From assembly GCF_027580225.2 (NCBI RefSeq), contig NC_073356.2, positions 14,723,501-14,787,500 on the forward strand: DNA of 64,000 nt, written 5' to 3'. Below the pieces are notes generated by a model. The model saw nothing but the letters and a program-made list of their open reading frames with translations, was not told where the DNA came from and did not search any database. The position numbers and the translations under genes are program-made. The DNA is from Misgurnus anguillicaudatus. Lineage: Eukaryota > Chordata > Actinopteri > Cypriniformes > Cobitidae. Numbering within the stretch: the stretch's first letter is position 1; each line of letters starts with the position of its first letter. Below are positions 55,772 through 64,000 of this stretch, in pieces.

Positions 55772-58320
55772 GTTTATAAAATGGTTACTTCATATGCATA
55801 GCAGGGTTTCACAAAATGAAACACAAATAAGTTGTAATTATATTAGTACAAATATTGCTCTTCCGCCAAACAAAGTAGTTCCTCAGAATCAAGTGTGGCT
55901 GCAACAGAACGCAATTCTCAAGCAACACAGACGCAGCAAAGACACAATGAAAATATAATTTAAGACTGTGGTGTTTATTTTTATAAATCAGCATTCCTTT
56001 GTTTTTAAAATGTTTGTCAAAACATGTTTATTATTATGTTATCATGTTTTTTATTGTGTTTTATTGTGGTACTTAGCTTTATTTTTCTTAGTTATAAAGG
56101 TTAAATCAAATTCGTTTTGGAACCAAAACTCTTCATATGCTTTTTCCCTGCAATCGAATCATTGTGCTAGCTTAGTTTACGCAATGCTGATCCACCAATC
56201 GAGCTAGAAACACCTCACAGTCATGATCCGGTTGTGATTTTATTGTCGGTACTGTTGATGTAGTATATGAGAAGATTTTTAATAACTTTTGAGTTTCTTT
56301 AAATACTTACAAAATTAAACAACAATCCTATGCAAACAAAACTATGTCAGTACTATGATAACAGGAAATATAATCCAAGAAAAGCAATATTTTTTATTTT
56401 GTTGTATCTTTAGACCACTAGGTGGCACCGACTTCAAAAATGCAGTTACCTTCAGGGCATGATGCTGAATAACCAAACTAAGTTTTGTAAAAATACTGTA
56501 TGTCTTTGCATTTTTAATCAACTGCATTGTGCTATAGTAATTTAAAATGGCTTATGCCCAAAATGGCCAACCAAAAAACACTGGTTATTAATAACTCTAA
56601 TAACTGAATAACAATATTAATATCAATGTCCCAGGAAATCTAAAGAGACCAGACTCATATTTTTAAGTAGGTTTTAAGAATTTTTTTTAAGTAGTAAGTA
56701 TTTAAAAGTTAAATATTTATGTCTTGGCACTGTGCCGAAACATGTGTCATCAGGTAATGGCATCCCAAATTTCTTGTCAATACACGGAAGCATTACAAAA
56801 TTACAGACTTACACTGTGCTTGTTATCAAATTCATAGATGTAGTATTCAAGAAAAATTTAGTTTAAACACTTGTGAACATACCTAGATTTTAAATACCAA
56901 AAATTCATGCAAATCTTACAAAAACTAGTAGTTTGAAAAAGTAGTTTTTTATTAGAAATTTCAAAATGGTAGAAAAAAATGTTAAAATGAAACTGCCAAC
57001 AATATTATTTTTAGATTCTGACGCAAAGATTTAGAAGAAAAAAAGATGAAAATAGATCAAATATGTTTTAAGTTGGGCCTTCCTTTACTACCAGCTAGTG
57101 TTTAACAGATGCTTAATTTTGCTTTCCTCTTTGCTAATAAATTGGATGAATAGAAACAGCCTGGTAATACCAAAAAATGCCTAATCCTAATTATGTGCAA
57201 GTAAGCAGAACCAATGTGTCAGAATAAACATGCTACACATATCATTGTTAAAATCAGAGAGTCTGCCAATAAGAATAAGGTGTTGTCTTCAAAGCTTATA
57301 TGCGGCCTATTTGGGGCAACCATGCACAGCGCCTGACCTAAATGGCTGCTCTTGTTTTGCTTTCGTGGTACTTTGTGGAGGCACCAAGCAAAATTGGACA
57401 CATTTTCTAAACAGAATGCATTGCATTGTCAGGTGGCTCTAACCAAATGTAATGTGCTGTGTTACATTAAGTGGAACACACCTATATACAAAGTAAACAC
57501 AACCACATGCAGGTAGGGTTAATCAATAACTAAGACAACTAACAGAGAGCAATTCAGATTAAACAGAAAATGAAACAAAGAACAAACACACAGGAATGAA
57601 AACAAATAAACCAAACATAACTTTGACACCCAACTGAGACATTTTCACCGCAGACAAATAATAACAATAAAGCAAACAAAAACAATAGAGTTAGATTGCA
57701 GTAATGAATTCAGTTTTTTTTTAAAAACATTGATAAATGGCTAAAACTCAAGAATTTTCACTAAAAATAAACGTTACACAAATGCCGTTTTCCTACTGTA
57801 TAGTACGGCTCGGTGCTGCTCTGTACAGCTCACTCTTTCCACTGATTGAGGTTTCAAGGAAGCTTTACGATACTAAAAAGTGATGAGTACACACTGCAGA
57901 TCACTGATTGGTCAGAAAGAATCATCACTACCAGCATCATTGCTAAATCCAAAATTAGCTTACCCTTTTGCAGAATCGAGCACAACGTGAAGTCATTGTC
58001 TGCGCTTTGTTGTACGAGTTCCTAAACTATCTATTTAACACAAAAAATCAACATGCCGAGAATCAAGAACACCATTTCATTAATATTCTCCATTGCTCAT
58101 GTGTTGTGCGTTTGTTTGTGTAGCTTTTATGTTTAGTAGAGGCGGCGATTTATTTTATGATTTATTTGACACATTTCCTCTGCTCTACACTGGGCCCTAA
58201 TAACTCAGTCGAGATTTATTTTGGTAGCAACATACATAACTCTGATATAAACGTCTATTTATAATGCCAAATGGACAGTGGTTTTAGCAGATGCTTGAAA
58301 ATAGTGTGATATTGCTATAA
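55772..58320. other. no gene seen; scattered repeat fragments
   Basis: TTCGTTTTGGAACCAAAACTC at 56110-56130 is a fragment of the 24474/51371 repeat end. Positions 57785-58000 (CCGTTTTCCTACTGTATAGT, then ACGGCTCGGTGCTGCTC) resemble a common fish DNA-element end. CTAGGTGGCACCGAC near 56419 is a MITE-border word. No exon is supported. Confidence 0.4.
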
Positions 58321-58480
58321 ATTACATTACATTTACATATACGCATCTTGCAGATGCTTTAATACAAAGTGACTTACAGTTTATTACAAGGTAGACATTT
58401 CTTATTATGTGTGTGTTCCCTGGGTTCGAACTAATTACCTTTTGCAATGCTAATGCAATGCTCTACCACGAAGCTATACA
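58321..58480 (-). repeat. tRNA-derived SINE, minus strand
   Basis: On the minus strand TAGCTTCGTGGTAGAGCATT (A-box region) and AGTTCGAACCC (B-box) are spaced as in a tRNA gene. They are followed by AAGTCACTTTGTATTAAAGC, then ATCTGCAAGATG and a TGTAAATGTAAT tail. This is the layout of fish tRNA-head SINEs. The tRNA part is degenerate, so it is not a tRNA gene. Confidence 0.85.
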
Positions 58481-58744
58481 GGAGCACATGAAGTTGAAAT
58501 ATGATTTCAACTTCATGATTTCAAAATATGATTGTTAAATTAACAATCATATTTTTACACTTGTTAAGATATTAAATATCTTGAGGTTACTCGTTTCATG
58601 TACAGGGTTCCCACACCTTAGTTAACTTCAAATTCAAGGACCTTTCAAGGATTTTCCAGGTCCAATACCCTAAAATTCAAGGACTAAATGTGGGACACAT
58701 TTCAAGTGAGAGCAATGTTACATCATGTTACCTTTGAGGCTACA

Positions 58745-59520
58745 TTATTACAGTTCCCTTTCGAGGGAACATGTGCTGTGTCACTGCGGTGACACTTTGG
58801 GGACGCCTCCAGGGGTAAGTGCGTCTGAATGTGTATATCATATTCAACCAATGGTGAGGCTTAATGACAAAGACAGGGTGATGCGGGAGCCAGGAAGTAT
58901 ATTGCTATCTGAAATATTGCCAAAGACGATGTTACAGGGTTGCAGGAAGTATGGCAAATGAGATGCAGCGTCTCGTTCCCTTCTCACACTCTTAAAATGA
59001 ATGTGTTAAATTAACACATCTTGTGTCTAGTTAAGGACAACACACCTAGTGTGTTGTCCTTAATTTAACACATCTCTGTGTTATTTTTAGAACAACACAC
59101 TTTGTGTTGTTTTAACACATCTTGCGTTGTCCCATTTATTTATATGAACTCTAAATCAGCACGAAATGACACATAATGTGTTAAAATTAACACATAATGT
59201 GTTAAATAGTTTAACACAAAGCAATGTGTTAAAATTAACACACCCTGGATGTGTTAATTTTAACACATTGCTTTGTGTTAAACTATTTAACACATTGTGT
59301 TGTTTTTAACACATTAAGTGTCATTTAAGTTCATAAAAAATAAAAGGGACAACACAAGATGTGCCAAAACAACACAAAGTGTGCCGTTCCAAAAATAACA
59401 CAGAGATGTGCCAAATTAAGGACAACACACCAGATGTGCCGTCCCCAACCAGACACAAGATGTGTTAATTTAACACATTCATTTTAAGAGTGCAGGAAAC
59501 AACAGTTACATACGTAACCA
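58745..59520. mobile_element. interspersed element, CAGTTCCCTTTCGAGGG end, interrupted
   Basis: The unit from TACAGTTCCCTTTCGAGGGA through GCAGCGTCTCGTTCCCTTCT is interrupted at 58987 by a fold-back element. It then resumes with AGGAAACAACAGTTACATAC and GTAACC. This repeat is familiar from cyprinid genomes. The 78-codon frame at 58725 belongs to it and is not a gene. Confidence 0.75.
58987..59482. mobile_element. 496-bp palindromic fold-back element rich in TTAACACA
   Basis: CACTCTTAAAATGAATGTGT pairs with ACACATTCATTTTAAGAGTG at the right end. Both arms are built of TGTGTTAA / TTAACACA and GGACAACACA words, with near-complete complementarity about a centre near 59240. It was inserted into the repeat 58745-59520. 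Confidence 0.9.
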
Positions 59521-59750
59521 TAGACGTTTTCATTTGTCAAACACAACTATGCAAAAAAGCATTTTGGTATGAATCAACATTCGCATACAGAAAATATAAG
59601 CATTTAAAGCGAACAGTTAAGCACGTGTGCTTAAAAAGTCTAGAATTTTTATGATATTATCCTACACTACACAGGGAATAATATGGATTTTTTTTCCAGA
59701 AAACTTCTTGCATAAAATAGATTCAAGCACTTTCAATGACCTGTATCTAT

Positions 59751-60107
59751 TAGGGATGCATATCAATTAATCGCGATTAATCTATAGCAGAATAAAAGTT
59801 TTTGTTTACATCATATATGTGTGTGTACTGTGTATAATAACTTTGTATAGTTAAATGCACACACATGCATGTATATATTTAAGCAATGTTTACATATGTA
59901 TATACATTTGTATATTTATGTATAATTTATATTATATATAAATATAAATACTTAGTATATAAATATATTTTTTTCTTAAAATTATACATGCATGTGTGCA
60001 TATTTATATATACATAATTATTATACACAGTTCACACACATATATGATGTAAACAAAAACCTTTATTCTGCTATAGATTAATCGCGATTAATTGATATGC
60101 ATCCCTA
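59751..60107. mobile_element. palindromic hAT-like MITE, TAGGGATGCATATCAATTAA ends
   Basis: TAGGGATGCATATCAATTAA pairs with TTAATTGATATGCATCCCTA, and the arms continue (TCGCGATTAATCTATAGCAG). A perfect 8-bp duplication GTATCTAT flanks it (59743-59750 and 60108-60115). The middle is TATATA-rich. Confidence 0.93.
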
Positions 60108-60209
60108 GTATCTATGTATGTATATTTTCAAAAACTTCCCAGGGCCTTAAATTTTTTCCCCCAGATTTACAAACTTTAAGGATTTCAAGGACCCGTGGGA
60201 ACCCTGCAT

Positions 60210-61210
60210 GTAGCAACTGGGTACTCTGAAAAAGTAATAAGGTATCTTACTAAGGGAACTGTTTTACACACACACAAAACATTGCTGGGTTGTTTGGGTG
60301 AAATATTGGGTGTAAATCTGTCCAAATTTTACCCAAATACTTTTTAGAGAGTGGGAGTGCCAATTATAAAAAGACTGCAGCCCCACCTCCTTGGTATGTT
60401 CCTTCAGCACATCTCTTCTTCTGCTCCAAGGAAAGTGTGTTGAAATGCTAAACTACTGTTACCAGAAAGCCGGGGTTACATGAGTAACCAAAAGTTGTCT
60501 TTTTTATATTCTCTCAGTATTTCACTATGGATTTTAGCCAACTCACGTTTTGCATACATGCTGCCTGAAGCAGACCTGTTAACTGCCTAGAGAATGCAGA
60601 CCCAAATCCATGATTCACAAAGAAGAGCTCATTTAGACCTGTGTATTATTTGTGCATTACAACTATCATATGTGCAAGAGGTGATTATATAAGAACTGGC
60701 AGAGCAAGCACAAAAGTCATGGGTTCAATCCCCATACACACGGATAAACTATGAATGCACTGTAAGTCACCTATAGATAAACCTGAATGTGAAGCTTCCA
60801 CTTTACACACAGAAGTTTCCCTTTGGACAGCAAGTAGCATTCATTACACACGGGACCCGATGAAGGGAAATGGTTCCCACCCCACACAATGAATTTCCAT
60901 GCTTGGTTGTGAAGCCGAGGACAGCAAGTTCCTAAATGACTTTTTATGTACACCAGCAATATTGCACTGAGCGTTGTGGTTTTGCAGAAACTGCATGAAA
61001 TGTTTCAACACTAGAAAGACTTCTCCCTGTCTGAAACATGGAATGATTTCAATAGGCAGGGCCTTAACAGATGAACCTCAGGAATTTTCTGTGTTTCTGT
61101 CACTGAGATCAGTCTTTGGAAAAACAGCATTCTGGGCATGAGCAATTTAAATTGATTTTTTTAAAGGCGCTTTGGACAATGAGCTGTTGCAATACGGCTT
61201 AAACAACAAT
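60210..61210. other. no gene seen apart from a SINE
   Basis: Mixed sequence with a SINE at 60685-60785. A 62-codon minus-strand frame at 60771-60959 lacks support. Confidence 0.35.
60685..60785 (+). repeat. tRNA-derived SINE, plus strand, degenerate
   Basis: GGCAGAGCAAGCACAAAAGT, then CATGGGTTCAATCCCCA, resembles the A/B-box core of a tRNA-head SINE (B-box GGGTTCAATCCC). It is followed by TGCACTGTAAGTCACCTATA and GATAAAC, a decayed CTTTGGATAAA-type tail. Confidence 0.65.
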
Positions 61211-61214
61211 TTAA

Positions 61215-61770
61215 AAGAAAGAAAAAACATTAAGTGTGACGCGAAGCGGAGGGTCTTGTATCACACTGAAGGGGCTTATTTCCTGATAACTACCGGCTGC
61301 CTCTACATTATCCCGCTTATTACACGGCTACTTGTCACATAAGAAAAACTGGACATGAATATGAATTTGAAACATTTTATTGGCATATTTGTTTTAAATT
61401 AACATTTTTATCCTTCCGCGAAACTTTGCTGTCATGCTCTATTTTGTCAAGTTCAGTCTCAGTAAGCTCTCTGTGTCTTGTCGTTGTTCGTTCTTCTATC
61501 CACTGTTTAAATGTTTTGTTTTTTCTGTACATGTTAAAATGAATGTCAAAATGTTCCATTCTTAATTGTGGTTGTCCAGTGTTTGTCACAAGATGGCGCC
61601 AAACAGTAATCTTTGTTGGCGCGGAGGGATTTAAAACATACAAGTAGCGCCAGCTATGCGTTATTACTTTGGAGCGGTTATTATTTGAAAAGAACGAACC
61701 TGCAAATGTCTCAACTGACCAATCAGAATCAAGCATTCCAGAGAGCCGTGTAATAAAGGTATATAAGTTA
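61215..61770 (-). mobile_element. repeat carrying an open 119-codon frame
   Basis: The block from GTGACGCGAAGCGGAGGGTC to GCCGTGTAATAAAGG has higher GC islands (AAGATGGCGCCAAAC, GGCGCGGAGGG). It shares GACGCGAAGCG with the hairpin at 55635-55771. CGCTTATTACACGGCTAC at 61313 is mirrored by AGAGCCGTGTAATAAAG at 61742, a likely inverted pair that bounds the coding part. It looks like a mobile element of unknown class. Confidence 0.5.
61377..61736 (-). CDS. hypothetical 119-residue protein within a repeat
   Basis: The frame is uninterrupted from MLDSDWSVETFAGSFF to a stop near the inverted repeat GCCGTGTAATAA. The C-terminal half is strongly charged and helix-prone (RKNKTFKQWIEERTTTRHRE, then LTETELDKIEHDSKVSRKDK). 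The middle has WRYLYVLNPSAP and WRHLVTNTGQ. I do not recognise the family. The context (palindromic flanks, shared words with the hairpin at 55635) suggests a mobile-element protein or a fragment of one. No signal peptide or membrane segment is visible. No promoter or splice site was identified. Confidence 0.35.
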   Translation of the reverse strand: MLDSDWSVETFAGSFFSNNNRSKVITHSWRYLYVLNPSAPTKITVWRHLVTNTGQPQLRMEHFDIHFNMYRKNKTFKQWIEERTTTRHRELTETELDKIEHDSKVSRKDKNVNLKQICQ

Positions 61771-61879
61771 CATTAAAAGAGATTTAAAATATATGCAATA
61801 TTAAAATAAAAAGATAATTAAAAAGGCGGCAATTTCTATAAGGTGCTACCTTATTTTCAAAAGTGATGTGACGTATTTC

Positions 61880-61999
61880 CCTTCTTTCTGCGAGATGTCC
61901 GTTTTAATCAATCATTTCGTGTTGTTTGCTTGCGGGTGACAGCTCTTCAATGCGCAACTTCAGAGACATAACAGTGTCTTTACAATGGGAAAATCAGGT
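61880..61999 (+). other. candidate first exon of an unknown plus-strand gene
   Basis: TGACGTATTTCCCTTCTTTC at 61868-61887 resembles a CRE-like site followed by a pyrimidine tract of the TOP type. Two ATG frames end at the same consensus donor CAG|GTGAGT after 61999: MRNFRDITVSLQWENQ from 61951, or MGKS from 61986. No second exon was found before 64000. This may be a real promoter and first exon, or only a chance pairing. Confidence 0.25.
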
Positions 62000-64000
62000 G
62001 AGTGTTTGTACATGGAATATACCAAAAATTTGTGTTTTTAAACTTTTCAGGTGGTTTAAAATGTCACGACTATCCCTCTGGTGTGAGGGTTTTTTAACAG
62101 CAATTTTTAATACATATAACAGAAGTACTCACTAACTAATTACGAACTATTATAAACATTAACAAATAAGCAATGTATGTCTTATATATTCTGTACTGTT
62201 ATCGCATTTTTGTAATAATATATATAGCAGAATAAATAAATCAGGTAAATCAGCATATTATTATCAGCATAATATTATTTGTTTTAAACAATTATTGTAT
62301 TTATTGTTCACTGGCAGTGTCTATGAAAGGTTTTACAGGATGGATGTGTGGATATACAGATCATGGGTGCACGTGAGCCACATACACATTCAGCTCTTGT
62401 GGATTATGGTTCAAACAAATGTTTTGTAGAGATTTACTGAATTTGTAGCTATTATGGCAGCCCCTAACTGCACGAAATATGCCGTCTTTCTGGAGTTTAT
62501 AATAAACATGAAAAAGGTAGTCAAAATGGCACATTCGTATCCCTCGCAATATGAATACCATTAGCTTTAGTAGCTCACAGAAAGTCTGACACAAAAAAAA
62601 AACCTTAAAGATGGCAGCACAATTTACGTTAAAAATAAGGTGGATAATAATTTTTTAGTGTCTTACATTTTTACCTGCCCTGACAAAATTTTCTCTGACC
62701 CGACCACAAAAAAGATCTAAAATAGGCTGATTATAATTTTATTTTTATTATAGTATATTTTACTTATTATTATTTATTTATTGTTTTTAAACCATACCTT
62801 AATAAATAAAAACTTTGAGAGAAGTTTTTGTAAACATGTCTGTTCAAGCACATGAAAACGTGAACTTAGTATTTGCACACTGTCTGAATCATTTCTACAT
62901 ATTTGAGCTCTGTCGCAAGCCTTGAGATGCGGCTTTAGATGCGCACACCCAAAACATCTCAAACAGCCTGAGTACGCATTGAGATATCTTTAGGTTGTCT
63001 TAAATATTTAAATTGACACAGCCTCAAAACATGTGCAAATGATAAACTTTTGTGACTGTGCCACACTGGCCTGTTCAGGCAAATGACAATTCTGTCAACT
63101 GGCCCAAGCATCATTCATGCTGGCCACTGCTTATCAGGCTATCCATATTGTCAAGCCCTGTATAAAGGGGCGGTCACACTACACTTTCGCTCCATTGACT
63201 TCCATTTATACGCATGCGAATGGGTCAGCAGTGCACACTTGTGCCAAATGTTAAAGTCGTACCAAAGCTGGTGAACTCTGACCTGCGAATTCATGGAGAT
63301 ATGTGACCAGTAGAAAACCTGTACGTCAAAGCGACCTTCCTCTCTACTGTAAAGCAAACATTGACGAATTCAGAGCTTATATTGACGAACTGCTCCCATT
63401 GTATAACAGTACACTGCAACCTGACTTTGGGTCTCCAAATACAGAATTTAACAGAAAACCCCTTTGCTTCCTTGGGCTGGATAACAGTATTCAAATCTTT
63501 TCAGGGACAAAGAGAGGAGGAAGCAAACCTTATCCATTAATAATGTTTTAAAGGCTTCCGTTGAATGCACTCCCTTATTGGCGGATACTGTACTTTATTC
63601 TCAAAAATGAAAAGTAGCTTTATTTGTTGACGAACCTGATAGCCTACCAGTGAATGGTTTAGGGACCACTCCTAGTTTTACACTCTGATGAGAAAAAGCC
63701 TCCAGACCTTCAAAGAGAACGAAAATGGGGAACGAGGGAGGTACTGCAACACTTGTTTCAAGAAGGTGGGGCTCCCTGGTAAATAATTCAATGTTAGAAA
63801 TTAATCATGTCTCCTGTATTGACATTTAACACGTCTGAATGAAAAACTTGATGGGATCTTGGCATTATGTTGCTAGTGGGTGTGACACGACTTTTTCTGG
63901 ACCTTTTGAGAAAGCACTTTATGAAGCCACAAAAGTAGCTTAAGTTCATATCAGGTGAGTTGCGACAGAGCTAATTTTAAAAGGATAGTGCACCTAAAAA
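62000..64000. other. no confident gene at the right edge
   Basis: Mostly AT-rich. Positions 63165-63350 (GGGCGGTCACACTACACTTT, then CGCTCCATTGACTTCCATT) match the style of a common fish repeat. An 82-codon plus-strand frame at 63303-63551 overlaps a minus-strand frame and shows no domain. The final bases AAAAGGATAGTGCACCTAAA look like the start of the repeat family at 36281. Confidence 0.35.

Larger units (their letters stand above)
58603..60206. mobile_element. DNA element, CAGGGTTCCCAC ends, hosting three later insertions
   Basis: CAGGGTTCCCACACCTTAG pairs with the complement of AAGGACCCGTGGGAACCCTG. Words such as CAAGGACCTTTCAAGGATTT and AAGGATTTCAAGGACC lie inside the two ends. CATGTA flanks it on both sides. 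Inside are the repeat 58745-59520, which itself contains a fold-back element, and the palindrome 59751-60107. Confidence 0.85.

Noticed and set aside
58321..58480. A tRNA gene on the minus strand
   Set aside because: The A and B boxes are present but the acceptor and anticodon stems do not form, and a SINE tail follows.
1..64000. Endogenous retrovirus or other viral insertion
   Set aside because: No paired LTRs, gag/pol-like frames, primer-binding site or polypurine tract were seen. The mobile DNA I could classify is DNA transposons and SINEs.

Overview
The window is vertebrate nuclear DNA. It is AT-rich, has introns, and is packed with short inverted-repeat DNA transposons (hAT-like elements with 8-bp target duplications, TTAA-specific elements, a Tc1-like element, fold-back MITEs) and tRNA-derived SINEs. 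This repeat mix points to a teleost, most likely a cyprinid-type genome. That taxonomic call is an inference from repeat style and gene content, not from a marker gene.

Region 1-31500 is mostly nested transposon debris. The only ordinary gene signal in it is a minus-strand signal-peptide exon (4529-4756) whose mature start resembles the N-terminus of semaphorin 4B, plus a possible untranslated 5' exon of the same gene near 29696-29940. If both belong together, about 25 kb of nested repeats forms one intron. The rest of that gene would lie left of the window.

Region 31500-55400 is the core of the window: five related, previously unnamed (as far as I can tell) immunoglobulin-superfamily receptor genes. 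Three lie on the plus strand (31562-33534, 34899-37246, 40768-43658) and two on the minus strand (50762-47389, 55317-53868). Each has the same exon plan with phase-1 introns: signal peptide, one V-set exon ending in a J-like G-x-G-x-x-V motif, one C1-set exon resembling antibody/T-cell-receptor constant domains, one transmembrane exon, then a short or multi-exon tail. All five V domains carry an extra cysteine pair. Every splice junction I placed keeps the frame, giving proteins of 256-305 residues. The family looks like an innate relative of antigen receptors: V and J-like parts are fused in the germline and I saw no recombination signals. One member (34899-37246) has a mutated splice donor, an ITIM-like tail (VEYRSL) and a fossil C1 exon inside an intron, which suggests a hybrid gene made by unequal exchange. 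Repeated 5' blocks and stray exon fragments show that the cluster has gained and lost copies.

Region 55400-64000 returns to repeats: SINEs, a four-layer nest of transposons (58603-60206), a repeat carrying an open 119-codon frame (61377-61736), and a weak candidate first exon of an unknown gene near 61900-61999.
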